Counted from the first letter of the stretch, positions 16,842-26,599 are shown. The stretch: DNA of 64,000 nt from Kibdelosporangium banguiense (GCF_017876405.1 NZ_JAGINW010000001.1:10925203-10989202); one strand, 5' to 3'. The notes: generated from the sequence alone by a model not told the origin. Made by a program: numbers and translations.

Positions 16842-19800
16842 ATGCGTAGCGGTGGCGTAGCACTAAGAGACAGTGCCCGTCGTCTGGTGGGGAGAGATCG
16901 GGAGAGGGAGTTGCTCGAGCACGTGCTTGATCGTTCGCGCGACGAGCTCGCTCAAGTGATTGAGGTGGTGGGCGAGCCAGGCATCGGCAAGTCCCGGCTA
17001 TTGGGTGAGATGTGTGCGACGGCGAATCGCCGGGGCTGGGTGGTGTTGGCAGGTCATGCCACGGAGCTGGAACGTCACAATTCGTTCGGGGTATTTCTCG
17101 ATGCGATGGGTGACCGTGTCGCCTCGCTCGACCCGTCTGATCTCGCTGGGCTTGGCGCCGATCTAGTGGGTGAGCTCGCAATGGTGTTTCCGGGTGTCTC
17201 GGTGCCACGGGATCTTACGAAGGCCGGGCACGAGCGCTTGGTCCTCGGAGTTGAGCGTTACCGGTTGCACTTGGCGATACGGGCCCTGCTGGAGCGCCTG
17301 GCATCTTCGTCTGGGCTTGTCCTCACCCTGGACGACCTGCATTGGGGAGATGACGCGTCTTTCGAGTTGCTGGGGTATCTGCTCCGCCACCCGCCGAGCG
17401 CGCCCGTCGTGCTGGTACCTACCTACCGTCCCCGCCAGCGACCTGGCCGGCTCGCCGCCGTGCTCACCCACGCCACGCGGGAAGGGGTGGTTCGGAGGGT
17501 CAATCTCGGTCCGCTCAGTCTCGACAGGGTCGCCGAGTTCCTCGGGCCCGATGTCGATGAGGCGCGGTGCCGGGTCCTGCACCAAGCCAGCGGTGGCAAC
17601 CCGTTCTATCTGGAAGCGCTGGCTCGTGTTCCCGAAGTGCAGCTATCTGCGATGGCAGGGGAGGAATCGCGGTCGGGTGCTTCGCCGACTGTCCAATCAC
17701 GAACCGGTGTGGTGTCGCTCGATGGTGTTCCCTCCCTTGTTCGCGCGAGTCTGCAAGCCGAACTGGCGATGTTGCCCGAGCGGGTCCGCTTGGTCGCCCA
17801 CGCGTCCGCGGTAGCCGGTGATCCCTTCGAACCTGATCTCATGGCTGCGGTCGCAGGGCTGAGCCGGAAGGAGGCCGACAGCGCTTTGGACGACCTGGTC
17901 GCCCGTGATCTCGTCCAATCGACGGCCCCAGGCCGTTTGTCCTATCGCCACCCGATAGTGCGTGCCGCCGCGTACGAAGACGCCGGAGTCGGTTGGTTGG
18001 TACAAGCCCATGCCAGGGCGTGGAACGCCCTAGCAGAGCGAGGCGCTTCGATGGTGCAGCGCGCGCCTCACGTCGAGCACGCGGCGCTCACTGGGAATGA
18101 CGAGGCGATCGCGGTGCTGGTCGCCGCCGCCAAGGCCGTGGCTGGCCGGGCACCGGCCGACGCCGCGCATTGGCTGTCCGTGGCGCTGAGGTTGCTACCC
18201 GACGAGGGCGAGGGCGACGTACGTCGCCTGGAGTTGCTCACGGACATGGCTAGGTTCCTCGGGATCAGCGGCCAGCTGTGGGAGGCCCGGGATGTCCTGC
18301 ATGAGGTGTTGCGACTCCTGCCACGCGCGGCAGCGGATCGACGAGTACGGGCGGTCTCGTTCTGCGCCACGCTCGAACATCTTCTGGGCCGGATTGACGA
18401 GGCAAGTGCCCTGCTGCTGGCGGAGCTGCGAGGGCTGCCCCGCCTGGAGGACGGCGCCGCGACGGCCCTGCAGCTCGGACTGGCCGAAGCGAGTCTTCGG
18501 CGTGGCGATGTCGCCGACAGCCGCACGTGGACCGGCAGCGCATACCTGCTTGCCAGCCGCCATGAGGATCGCCCCGCACGGGCGACCGCAGCCAGTTTCA
18601 CGGCCTACGCCGACTATCTCGCCGAGGACATCTCAGCTGCGCTCAAGCACTGTAGCCATGCGGCCCTGCTGGTCGACGGGCTGACCGATGGTGAGCTGGC
18701 GGAGCGGCTCAACGGTCTGGTGTGGTTAGGTTGGGTCGAGCACGATCTGGAGCGCTGTGGCGTGGCAAGGCGGCATCTCGAACGTGGCCTCGCGGTGGCC
18801 CGGGCTACTGGTCAGAACTCTCTGCTGACCAGGCTGCTCGTCAGTCGCGGCAGGGTGTTGCTGTGGCAGGGGCTGTTGGTGCAGGCGAAAGAGTGCTTCG
18901 TCGACGCTGAGGAAGCGGCATTGTTGGTGCGCAGTCCCTGGCTGCACGCGTTCGCGCTGGCAATGCGGTGCCAGGTGGCGGCGTTGACCGGAGAGAGCGA
19001 GCAGGCCCTGCGGTTGGGTGAGGAAGCGTGCCGCCTAGCCGGACCTCCTGCCGACTGGTTGTCACTGTGGACGGCCAAGCTTCTCGCGCATGCTCATCTG
19101 ATGGCCGATGATCCCGTTGGGTGTTCGTCCATTCTGGACATCGCCAGTAGAGACCCAGTGCTACCGTTGGTGGATCCGGCTCGCCGCCCGGCCTGGTTCG
19201 AGTTCTTCACCACCGCCGCCCTAGCGTTGGACCGCGTGGCGGAAGGCGAACAATGGGCGGCGCGCGCCGAAGCAACGGCCGCCAGCCTGGTGGCGCTGCC
19301 GGGCCGCAGGGCGTTCGCGCGACTTGCGCGCGCCAGAGTCTTGTACGCCTCCGGCGACCCGGCACACGCTGGTACAGCGGCCCGGACGGCCGCCGCAGAG
19401 TTCATCAAGAGCGACAATCGCCTCGACGCGGGCCGAGCCTGGCTGCTGGCCGGCACAGCGACAGCCACCACCGGAGAACGCCCTCGCGCACTGGACGAAC
19501 TGGAACAGGCTCGCGTGCTATTTGCTCGCTGTGGCGCCAACGGACTGCAGGAGCGGGCTGTTCGCGAACTGCGCAGGCTGGGTCGTCGGGTGCCGCGCGG
19601 CGTTACGGGACAACGTAACCCTCGCGATGCCGTCGGGTCTGCCGCGCTGACCTCCCGGGAGAGGGAGGTGGCCGATTTGCTGGTCACGGGGATGACCAGC
19701 CGGCAGATCGCCGCGAAGCTGTACCTGAGTCCTCGAACCGTCGACCACCATGCTGAGCACATCATCGCCAAGCTCGGCGTCACATCCCGGGCCGGCGTGG

Positions 19801-19853
19801 TCAGCGCACTGGTCAATGGCGATGTAGGCAATGTCCCGGACGTCTTTCGTTAA
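16842..19853 (+). CDS. LAL-type (LuxR family) transcriptional regulator with AAA ATPase domain
   Basis: 1003 aa. The N-terminal ATPase has Walker A GEPGIGKSR (~44-52) and Walker B GLVLTLDDLHWGD. A long TPR-like helical middle follows, then a C-terminal LuxR helix-turn-helix (LTSREREVADLLVTGMTSRQ, IAAKLYLSPRTVDHH, ~935-990). Large ATP-binding LuxR proteins of this kind activate secondary-metabolite and catabolic genes in actinomycetes. Length is typical. The ribosome site (GGGAAGG) is unusually close to the ATG, so the true start could be slightly different. A strong hairpin follows at 19904-19950. Inverted small-gene pairs flank the gene. Its target is unknown. Confidence 0.9.
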   Translation: MRSGGVALRDSARRLVGRDRERELLEHVLDRSRDELAQVIEVVGEPGIGKSRLLGEMCATANRRGWVVLAGHATELERHNSFGVFLDAMGDRVASLDPSDLAGLGADLVGELAMVFPGVSVPRDLTKAGHERLVLGVERYRLHLAIRALLERLASSSGLVLTLDDLHWGDDASFELLGYLLRHPPSAPVVLVPTYRPRQRPGRLAAVLTHATREGVVRRVNLGPLSLDRVAEFLGPDVDEARCRVLHQASGGNPFYLEALARVPEVQLSAMAGEESRSGASPTVQSRTGVVSLDGVPSLVRASLQAELAMLPERVRLVAHASAVAGDPFEPDLMAAVAGLSRKEADSALDDLVARDLVQSTAPGRLSYRHPIVRAAAYEDAGVGWLVQAHARAWNALAERGASMVQRAPHVEHAALTGNDEAIAVLVAAAKAVAGRAPADAAHWLSVALRLLPDEGEGDVRRLELLTDMARFLGISGQLWEARDVLHEVLRLLPRAAADRRVRAVSFCATLEHLLGRIDEASALLLAELRGLPRLEDGAATALQLGLAEASLRRGDVADSRTWTGSAYLLASRHEDRPARATAASFTAYADYLAEDISAALKHCSHAALLVDGLTDGELAERLNGLVWLGWVEHDLERCGVARRHLERGLAVARATGQNSLLTRLLVSRGRVLLWQGLLVQAKECFVDAEEAALLVRSPWLHAFALAMRCQVAALTGESEQALRLGEEACRLAGPPADWLSLWTAKLLAHAHLMADDPVGCSSILDIASRDPVLPLVDPARRPAWFEFFTTAALALDRVAEGEQWAARAEATAASLVALPGRRAFARLARARVLYASGDPAHAGTAARTAAAEFIKSDNRLDAGRAWLLAGTATATTGERPRALDELEQARVLFARCGANGLQERAVRELRRLGRRVPRGVTGQRNPRDAVGSAALTSREREVADLLVTGMTSRQIAAKLYLSPRTVDHHAEHIIAKLGVTSRAGVVSALVNGDVGNVPDVFR

Positions 19854-19903
19854 TGCTCGCAGGCACACTGAACTCCTCGACAGACGCGACCGGGAGGGGA
19901 GAG

Positions 19904-19950
19904 GGCGTGAAGTGCGCAAGGGGTGCGCAAGGGGGTGCGCACTTCACGCC
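19904..19950 (+). terminator. Strong hairpin after the LAL gene
   Basis: Perfect 15-bp arms, GGCGTGAAGTGCGCA (19904-19918) and its complement (19936-19950), with a 17-base loop. It lies 50 bp after the LAL stop. There is no T-run, so it is an actinomycete-type terminator or an mRNA-stabilising stem. Confidence 0.65.
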
Positions 19951-20088
19951 AGCACCGGCCAAGGGATGGAAAGAAGGGCATGAGACGTTGAGGATTCGCC
20001 AGCCTGCTGTGGTCGGTGCGGGACTGGGCCAGGTTCGTACCGGCCTGCGGGGCGGGTCACTGGTCATGTCGGTCGGCCGTTAGCGTAG

Positions 20089-20237
20089 ATGCCGAACGTG
20101 ATCGTGCACTTTCCGTCCTGGGAGCTGGTCAATCTGCAGCGTGGGGTGGATGCCTATCATGCCGCCCGGCGGGGATGTTGGAGGCGATCGAGCGGCACGT
20201 GGTTCCGCGGCAGGGCAGACCGAGCGGCAGTCACTGA
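20089..20237 (+). pseudogene. Frameshifted small gene of unknown family
   Basis: The plus strand reads MPNVIVHFPSWELVNLQRGV, then after a frame change MLEAIERHVVPRQGRPSGSH. A related stretch on the minus strand at about 26594-26655 reads VIAYFPSWELANVQRGV. Conservation in the same frame argues that this was once coding. No function is recognised. Confidence 0.35.
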
Positions 20238-20495
20238 CCCGCAGCATTCTGGGCGGCTAGCGCGTCCAAGATCTCGGGGCTTCGTGAGCGCTGCACAAGC
20301 CGAGCACCAGAAAGTCCATTGTGGAGGACTGAGCGTCTCGTCGAGGGAGAAACTCAGCCGCACCATGCCGAGGCCGGTATCGCATGGGTAGCGGTCTTAG
20401 CGATGTCCATAGTCGACAGTCGGAGGACAGGCAAACCCACGTTCTTCAAGACCGGACAACATTGGTGCGGGCCCAGTTGAGTGTGTGGTTTCGAA

Positions 20496-20528
20496 GCGCA
20501 TCGCTCTCCGATCCGGGAGAGCGATGCG
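20496..20528 (-). terminator. Terminator of the minus-strand small-gene pair
   Basis: Perfect 14-bp arms (GCGCATCGCTCTCC and its complement) around a short loop, 17 bp beyond the stop of the small gene that ends at 20545. Confidence 0.7.
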
Positions 20529-20544
20529 CACACACAGTTGTCGG

Positions 20545-20712
20545 TCACAGCGAGCGCTCAGCCCGCTCGGCCTTCTGCTTGGCCCACTTGGCCAGCCGGC
20601 ACCATCGTCGGCTGGAGTGCAGCCGACGCGCTACCCGGTGGTGGTGGGCAAACTGCTCCGCTTCGCGCATCCGGGTTCTGGCCAGAATTTCGTAGAGCAA
20701 CATCTCGTACAT
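20545..20712 (-). CDS. Small basic helical protein, paralogue of 15887-16081
   Basis: The 55-aa product (MYEMLLYEILARTRMREAEQ...) shares the LxRTRMxEAEQ block and the following Arg-rich helix with the protein at 15887-16081. GGAAAGGG lies nine bases before ATG 20712; the internal ATG at 20703 matches the paralogue start more exactly. It follows the second small gene (20772-21062) on the same strand and ends before a terminator hairpin, so the two form an operon. Function unknown. Confidence 0.55.
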   Translation of the reverse strand: MYEMLLYEILARTRMREAEQFAHHHRVARRLHSSRRWCRLAKWAKQKAERAERSL

Positions 20713-20771
20713 CTCGTTGGTCCCTTTCCAGGCTGGATCGAACGTTGACGGCGTGTTGAGCGGCGCGATGG

Positions 20772-21062
20772 TCACGCGGCCTCCCGGTCCCGGTTCGTGG
20801 TTGCCAGCGTCCCGAGTACGGCGTGGCCTGAGGTGGTGAGTTCGGCGGGAACGCGCTGTCCCACCTCGGCCGGGCGCGTGGCATGCACGAGGCCGGCGTG
20901 CGCGAGGTGGTGGGCGGCGCTCTGGTCGCTGCAGGCCAGGCTGTCGATGAACAAGTCGGGTTCGCAGCTGCCGGTGATTTCGCCGCGGCCGGCGGCGATG
21001 GCTCCGAGCATGGCGAACTCGCGCCGGGAGAGGCTCAAGCCTCCTGATGGAGTCGTGGACAC
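20772..21062 (-). CDS. Small conserved actinobacterial protein, paralogue of 16298-16570
   Basis: The 96-aa product reads LSRREFAMLGAIAAGRGEIT, GSCEPDLFIDSLACSDQSAA and HHLAHAGLV...VGQRVPAEL. It is clearly related to the 90-aa protein at 16298. One Cys of the CSC pair and one of the CC pair are changed here (GSC, ACS), so a metal site, if any, is not conserved. GTG 21062 is chosen because AAGGAG lies nine bases upstream; the open frame continues to 21158 without a ribosome site. Gene order relative to the helical small gene is reversed compared with the first pair. Confidence 0.6.
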   Translation of the reverse strand: MSTTPSGGLSLSRREFAMLGAIAAGRGEITGSCEPDLFIDSLACSDQSAAHHLAHAGLVHATRPAEVGQRVPAELTTSGHAVLGTLATTNRDREAA

Positions 21063-21267
21063 TGGTTGTGCTCCTTGGGCGATAGGGAAACGTGGAGTGA
21101 GTCGTTCGACTCGTGGTGTCAACCAGTGCAGCGACAGCCGGTTGTGATGGGGCTGCACATCGGCTGCGGCTCACGCAACCCGGCACATCTCGTCCACAGA
21201 CGAAGCCGCACTTCTGTAGGTGATTCTGCCGATGTCCGGCTCCACACCCTTGCTTGATGGTCGCACT

Positions 21268-21969
21268 ATGACTGTGGAGTGCCTCCGGTTGCTGGTCGTC
21301 GACAACGATCCGAAGTTCCGGGATGAACTGTGCGCGTTGCTCGATGTGTTCGACGATCTGACGGTGGTCGGCCAGGCCTCATCCGGGTCCGAGGCAATGG
21401 GTCTGGTAGCCAGCCTGCGACCCCATGCCGTGATCATGGATCCGAACCTCGACGACACACCAGGAGTCGAGGTCACGCGTCAGATCAACCTGGGTGACCA
21501 CGAGGCGGTCGTCTTGGTACTGACGACGTCTGCCGACGACGACGCCGTACTCGCAGCCATTCGTGCTGGCGCGAAGGGATACCTGCTCAAGGACACGGCA
21601 CCGAGCGCGCTGTATCGGGCTGTGCGTGCCGCGGCAGATGGCGAGGTGGTGTTCGGTCCGGTGATCGCGCGACGGTTCGTGGGTTACTTCTCTGTCGCAT
21701 CGGGCCCGTTGGCATTGCCTGAACTCACCGCATCCGAGCGAGCGGTGCTGGAGCTGATGGTGTCAGGGCTGAACAACACCGAGATGGCGCGACGGCTCGA
21801 CGTGAGCCCGAAAACCGTACGCAACCGCGTTTCCAGCGTCTTCAGGAAACTGCGTGTGCCCGATCGGGCCAGGGCTATCGTGCTAGCCCGCAAGGCCGGG
21901 ATGGACGCGCTGGCGGATCCATTGGACAGCGCCCACCTGACAACGGGACAGGCCCGAACGGAGTCGTGA
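21268..21969 (+). CDS. NarL/FixJ-type response regulator
   Basis: About 233 aa. The receiver domain has acidic residues Asp12 and Asp14 in VVDND, the phospho-acceptor Asp58 in VIMDPN, Thr86/Thr87 and Lys108 in YLLKD, so phosphorylation looks possible. The C-terminal LuxR helix-turn-helix reads LTASERAVLELMVSGLNNTE, then MARRLDVSPKTVRNRVSSVF. No histidine kinase gene is adjacent, so the partner is elsewhere. ATG 21268 is chosen because it starts directly before the first beta strand; an upstream ATG at 21235 is possible. A fragment of a near relative, covering only the HTH end, lies at 34570-34740. Confidence 0.88.
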   Translation: MTVECLRLLVVDNDPKFRDELCALLDVFDDLTVVGQASSGSEAMGLVASLRPHAVIMDPNLDDTPGVEVTRQINLGDHEAVVLVLTTSADDDAVLAAIRAGAKGYLLKDTAPSALYRAVRAAADGEVVFGPVIARRFVGYFSVASGPLALPELTASERAVLELMVSGLNNTEMARRLDVSPKTVRNRVSSVFRKLRVPDRARAIVLARKAGMDALADPLDSAHLTTGQARTES

Positions 21970-22229
21970 CGCTGCACGGCAGTGCTGAACACGGTAAAGG
22001 TGTTGGTCAGGCCGAGGTAAGCCAATCGCAGCAGCACGGCCGATCATTCTGCCGTGACGAGCGCTGGCCATGTAAGCGGACGGAGTGAATGTCCGGAACA
22101 CGACCTGACCAGTGGCTCTCCTGGCTTTCGCGTTCTGATCGAACATGTGCTCGGTGGGCTGGCCTCTGTGCTGCGGTCTGTGCGCACAAGGGATCGGTGC
22201 CCCGGCCGAACGCTGCTACGTTGCGACGA

Positions 22230-22817
22230 GTGCCCACCAATGAGGAGATCACCCGACACCACGACCCCAACCTGTCCGAGAACCCCTGGGTCACTGGGCC
22301 GCCCGCGCCCGAGACAGTCGCGATCGTCCCGTACAACCCAGAGTGGCCCCGCCGCTACCAGGCCCTGTCGGTGGAGATCCGCGCAACGCTCGGTGACGCT
22401 GTGCTGGGCATCGAGCACACGGGATCCACATCCGTCGAGGGACTCGCCGCGAAAGACGTCATCGACATCGACCTCACTGTCGCCGATCCCCGCGACGAGA
22501 ACGTGTATGTTCCCCCGCTCGAACGCCTCGGCTATGTCCTCACGGTTCGAGAACCGTCCTTCCACGAGCATCGATGCCTGAGACTCGCCGACCCTCGCGC
22601 CAACCTGCATGTGTTCGGCCCGGACTGCCCAGAGAGCATCCGACACCGCATGTTCCGCGACTGGCTGCGCGCCCACCCCGAGGATCGCGCCCTCTACGAG
22701 GACACGAAACGGGCGGCGGTCCCCGGGGGCGGAAACGTCATGGACTACAACGCGCGCAAGCAGAAGGCAGTCCGCCAGATTTACGACCGGCTTTTCCGCG
22801 CGGCAGGGATGATGTAG
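22230..22817 (+). CDS. GrpB family protein (UPF0157, nucleotidyltransferase-like)
   Basis: The ~195-aa product carries the GrpB pattern: VAIVPYNPEWPRRYQ near the start, then IEHTGSTSVEGLAAKDVIDI and LADPRANLHVFG. GSTSVxGLxxKxxID is the nucleotide-transferase-like active-site signature of this family, whose cellular substrate is poorly known. GTG 22230 is chosen because it starts just before the conserved region; the open frame extends to 22089. It is a single gene, convergent with the secreted Asp-box protein. Confidence 0.85.
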   Translation: MPTNEEITRHHDPNLSENPWVTGPPAPETVAIVPYNPEWPRRYQALSVEIRATLGDAVLGIEHTGSTSVEGLAAKDVIDIDLTVADPRDENVYVPPLERLGYVLTVREPSFHEHRCLRLADPRANLHVFGPDCPESIRHRMFRDWLRAHPEDRALYEDTKRAAVPGGGNVMDYNARKQKAVRQIYDRLFRAAGMM

Positions 22818-22915
22818 ACGGCAACAACGACCGCGACCCGCGGGCTCCGGCTCCTGACGCTTCCGTATACGGTGTGGCACCAGCCATCCCGATGGGGAAC
22901 CGGGCTGGGCGGCCC

Positions 22916-24454
22916 TCAGTGCCGGGTGACCAGCCCGCTGTCGAGGGTGATCACGGGGCGAGGTCGGTTACTGGATGGTTGCATCCGTATCCGTTCGTCG
23001 GTGTTTCCCGCGCCAATAGTGACGCCGGTGGCGTGTTGAGCGTGCATGTCGGTCGGGTCGCCCGGCGCGTCTGGTGTGGTCACCGCGTGCAGCGACTGGA
23101 ACTGGTCGCCGGCGCTGTCCAGGCCTGTGTAGTCGCCGAGGAAGAATCCGCCGGCGACCGGTGCCTGGCGCATATCGAACGAGGCGGGCGTCATGCGCTC
23201 GCGCTGGTCGAACGTCGCCCCACCGTCGCGGGAGCGCACAATCCAGTAGTCGGTGACCAAGGGCTCGTCCGCCGCAGAATCGTGGGTGAAGTCGTAGTAG
23301 GTGACGCCGAGGACCCCGGCGGAGTTGACGTGCACCGAACCGGTGAAAGCCTGCCCGGACTCCGACGGGCTGATCCGCTTGGGTGCGGTCCAGTGCCGGC
23401 CGCCGTCGCGGGAGCTGGCGGCCACGATGGAGTCGTTCTGGTAGCCGGTGAACCGGGCGTCCTGCCAGACCACATAGACCTCGTCGTGGCCCGGCCGCAG
23501 GTCGACCGCGATGTCGGGCAGGATGTCGCCGCTGCGCACCGGGGCGCCGTCCCGTGGATCGATCACCCCGACAGTGCCCAGCCCGTCGATGTAGAAGGGG
23601 CCTGTCCAGGTCTGGCCCTTGTCGGTGGAACGCAGCACGGCCAGGTTGCCGCTCGTGCCGGGTCTGAACTCGGTGAACAGGTTCAGCAGAGTGCCGTCCG
23701 GCAGCACGGCAACGAGGTTGCCGGTGGCCAGGCCGCCAGGGCCAGGGTCGTAAATGGACCGCGCGGGTTCCCACGTGGCACCGCCATCGGTGGTCCTGGT
23801 GAAGTAGGTCGAACCGAAGAATTCGTCGCCGGCGTCCGTAAACCCTCGGGTCCACACGGCATAGACGTAGCGGGAGTCGAGCGGATCAGCGGTCATCGAG
23901 TTCTTGTCGTTGAAGGCCGGCCCAGCGTCTTTGATCAGGGTCGTGATCGGCCCCCAACGACGGCCCCCGTCGCGGGAACGCGCGACCAGCATCGCATTGG
24001 TGGTGTTGGAGTTGTTGAACGCCAATGCCATGAAGTAGGCGTCACCGGCGGGCGATGCGGTGACCCATGGGTCGGTGGCCCGCTCGTAATCGCCGCCGTT
24101 GCGAGGACTGCCTCCCGCGCAGCGGCTGAACGGCGGCGAAACGCTGGCCTGCCAGATAGCGCCGCCGTCGAAGGACACCCTGGCCAGCACCCCATTCGCG
24201 CCGCCGGTGGACCAGCGGTCCTGCTGCCAGACCGCGATGCGGTTCCGCGGTTGCGCCGGGTTGACCGCGACGAACGGTTCGACCTCGCTGTGGGAATAGT
24301 TGGTGCCGGTCTGCGGTGCTCCATTGCAGTTCGCCGGGTACGGCGACGGCACACTCACCACCACCGGCGGGTCAACCGCCGCAGACGCCGCGCCCGGTAG
24401 CAGCAGCACACCCGCTGCACCCACCGCGGCCATCCGAACAATCAACTGCCTCAT
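22916..24454 (-). CDS. Secreted sialidase-fold (Asp-box/BNR repeat) protein
   Basis: About 512 aa with a signal peptide (RMAAVGAAGVLLLPGAASA). Five or more Asp-box motifs follow: SRDGGRRW, TTDGGATW, STDKGQTW, SRDGGRHW, SRDGGATF. They mark a six-bladed sialidase-type propeller. Asp boxes also occur in non-sialidase exo-enzymes, and the Arg triad cannot be assigned by eye, so sialidase activity is not claimed. GAGGAGG lies eight bases before ATG 24454; GTG 24457 is an alternative. It is on the same strand as, and about 140 bp downstream of, the secreted peptidase gene, with a hairpin between them. Confidence 0.8.
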   Translation of the reverse strand: MRQLIVRMAAVGAAGVLLLPGAASAAVDPPVVVSVPSPYPANCNGAPQTGTNYSHSEVEPFVAVNPAQPRNRIAVWQQDRWSTGGANGVLARVSFDGGAIWQASVSPPFSRCAGGSPRNGGDYERATDPWVTASPAGDAYFMALAFNNSNTTNAMLVARSRDGGRRWGPITTLIKDAGPAFNDKNSMTADPLDSRYVYAVWTRGFTDAGDEFFGSTYFTRTTDGGATWEPARSIYDPGPGGLATGNLVAVLPDGTLLNLFTEFRPGTSGNLAVLRSTDKGQTWTGPFYIDGLGTVGVIDPRDGAPVRSGDILPDIAVDLRPGHDEVYVVWQDARFTGYQNDSIVAASSRDGGRHWTAPKRISPSESGQAFTGSVHVNSAGVLGVTYYDFTHDSAADEPLVTDYWIVRSRDGGATFDQRERMTPASFDMRQAPVAGGFFLGDYTGLDSAGDQFQSLHAVTTPDAPGDPTDMHAQHATGVTIGAGNTDERIRMQPSSNRPRPVITLDSGLVTRH

Positions 24455-24561
24455 CACGAGGACCTCCTCGCTGACACAGCACCCAGGGAAAGCGGACCGA
24501 AAAACACGCGCCGTGCAAGGTGCGCTCGGAGTGGCAGTGGTCCACCGTGGACCACGTCTGT

Positions 24562-24580
24562 CCAGTCCTCTTCGGACTGG
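24562..24580 (-). terminator. Short hairpin between the two secreted-protein genes
   Basis: CCAGTCC-TCTTC-GGACTGG lies just after the stop of the peptidase gene on the minus strand. It may end or attenuate transcription before the Asp-box gene. Confidence 0.5.
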
Positions 24581-24592
24581 CTTCTGAACGTT

Positions 24593-26299
24593 CTATTTCG
24601 GCAGCGGGCCCGTTAGGCGGTGGAACCGCGCAACGGCCTGCAGCGGGTTCGCCGACTGTGGATCGGCGTCCGGCTCCGGTAGCGGCATTCCCGGGCAACT
24701 GAGGTCACCGGCCGGCACCTTGCCGTCGACCACGAATGCTTCCACCTGGTTGTCGACACAAGGGTTGCCGCCTGCGTAGATACCGTGGTCACCCTCACCG
24801 GTGACAGTGAGCAGCCGGGAGCCCGCGAACCGTCGATGGGCTCGTTCGGCGCCCTCGAGAGGAGTGGCGGGGTCGTGCGTCGACTGCACCATGAGCACTG
24901 GCGGCACGCCTTGACCGGTCGGTTGAGGCAGGAACAGGTTCGGACGTTTCCAGAACACACACGGCTCGAAAATGGTGTACCAGCCGACTAGCGGGTAGCG
25001 GCGTCCTTGGCGTTCCGACTCTCGGATGAGGCTGGCGCGATCGCCCTGCCAGGGGGTGTCGTTGCAGGTGATGGCCGACGCCGTCGCGGTGAACGCGTCG
25101 TCGGCTTGCTGTCCGGGCATCGGAGGGGACAGACCGCGCAGCCGTCGTTGCGCCGCCTGGAGCTGGGCGGCCGCCTCCCGCGACTGGCCGAACGCGATCG
25201 CGTGCCCGGGAGTTCCGGTTGCCTTCCGCACAGCGCGAAGGAATCTGGCCAGCAGCGGAAAAGCATACTTCGAGTACAACGAACCGATGATGACCGAGTC
25301 CAGCGTCACCGCGTCGACCGTGATCACCACACCGTCGATGTCCACCTCCACCGGCCGTTCGGCCAGCGTGGCCCGCACCTGTTCGTAGACCTGCCGCACA
25401 GCCTCCGCGGTGGTGCCCAGGTGGTACACGTTGCCATACATAGCCACCCAGGACAGGAAATGTTCCCGGAAACGGCGTTCGAAGCCCAGTGGCTGCCAGC
25501 GGAACACCTCCTGCCAGCTGGTGGTGAACTCGACGTTCGAGTCCAGCACGAACTTGTCCACCCGGTGCGGGAAGTAGGTGGCGTAGTAGGCACCCAGCCA
25601 GGTGCCGCCGGAGTACCCGATCCAGCTGATCTTTTCCCGGCCCAGCAGGTGCCGCAACAGATCGTGGTCCCGCACAGTTTGTTCGGTGGTGATATAGCGG
25701 CCCAGCTCACCGGAGCGGGTTTGGCAGGACCTGGCGAGGAGCCGCATGGTGTCCAGGATCAGGTCGACGTTGGCCGGACTGCGGTCCCTCGGATCCAACG
25801 GGCTGAAGGGGACGTTGCCACAGGAGACGTTGGTGCTGTCCCCGGTCCCCCGTACGTCGATCCCGACAACCTCCATATTGTCCAGCAGCTTGTCCCGGTC
25901 CGCTGCCAGGAATACCAGCGGCAGGAGCCGTCCCGGTCCGCCGGGGCCACCTGGGTTGGTCAGCACGCTGCCGCGTGGTTTGGCGCCGCTGGCCGGGCGC
26001 AGGCGGCTGACCGCGACCACCACGTCGACCTTGTCCTCCGGCCGGTTCCAGTTGCGCGGCGCGGCGAACGAACCACACTCCAACCGTTCCGACCCCGGCG
26101 GCAAACCAGGCGGAGGCTCCTCCGGGAAGCAAGACTTCCACTCAATACGCTGGGTGAGATACCGCTCCGGAACCGGCACCGCAGACGAAGCAACAGGAGT
26201 CGCGAATGCCGGAACAACACCGGCGATCAACGCGACCACCGCAACTCCTGCGACGAGCAGCGGTTTACGCCGGGCCGAGAACTTCTGTGCAGCGTCCAT
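24593..26299 (-). CDS. Secreted alpha/beta hydrolase, tripeptidyl aminopeptidase (TAP/SlpD-like)
   Basis: About 568 aa with an N-terminal signal (LLVAGVAVVALIAGVVPAFA). The alpha/beta-hydrolase core contains NPGGPGGPG (oxyanion region), GIDVRGTGDS, the nucleophile Ser in IGYSGGTWLGAYYATYFP, Asp in QSTHDPATPLEGAERAH and His in GEGDHGIYAGGNPC. The TAP-like C-terminal domain (PF08386) with a Cys pair is typical of actinomycete tripeptidyl aminopeptidases, which cleave tripeptides from extracellular protein N-termini. ATG 26299 has GGGGAG eight bases upstream. The complete triad and full length suggest an active enzyme. Confidence 0.88.
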   Translation of the reverse strand: MDAAQKFSARRKPLLVAGVAVVALIAGVVPAFATPVASSAVPVPERYLTQRIEWKSCFPEEPPPGLPPGSERLECGSFAAPRNWNRPEDKVDVVVAVSRLRPASGAKPRGSVLTNPGGPGGPGRLLPLVFLAADRDKLLDNMEVVGIDVRGTGDSTNVSCGNVPFSPLDPRDRSPANVDLILDTMRLLARSCQTRSGELGRYITTEQTVRDHDLLRHLLGREKISWIGYSGGTWLGAYYATYFPHRVDKFVLDSNVEFTTSWQEVFRWQPLGFERRFREHFLSWVAMYGNVYHLGTTAEAVRQVYEQVRATLAERPVEVDIDGVVITVDAVTLDSVIIGSLYSKYAFPLLARFLRAVRKATGTPGHAIAFGQSREAAAQLQAAQRRLRGLSPPMPGQQADDAFTATASAITCNDTPWQGDRASLIRESERQGRRYPLVGWYTIFEPCVFWKRPNLFLPQPTGQGVPPVLMVQSTHDPATPLEGAERAHRRFAGSRLLTVTGEGDHGIYAGGNPCVDNQVEAFVVDGKVPAGDLSCPGMPLPEPDADPQSANPLQAVARFHRLTGPLPK

Positions 26300-26599
26300 G
26301 ATCAGTCTCCCCACACTCCGTGGTAGGAAACCAGTCTGGGCTCATGACGACCTGCCGTCCCAGAGAGCCATTTGCCTGGCCCCACCGAGGAGGACAAAGA
26401 CCTCGAGATCCTGGCTTTGCGCACCAGATCGGTGTGCTGCAGCGGCAACCCGGTAGCACAAGGCCGCGGTTCAGTCCGGCTGACCGATGTCACATAGTCC
26501 ACGGCGCCGGGCCGAAACGCTCCGCTGTCGTCCGCCGCCGTGAGCATGTCCACCACCGAACTGTGTCGGGTACCGGCAATGCCGGACCACCCCGCGCTG

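Noticed and set aside
22574-24400. 608-codon plus-strand frame
   Set aside because: Antisense to the Asp-box protein, which has a signal peptide, ribosome site and family motifs.
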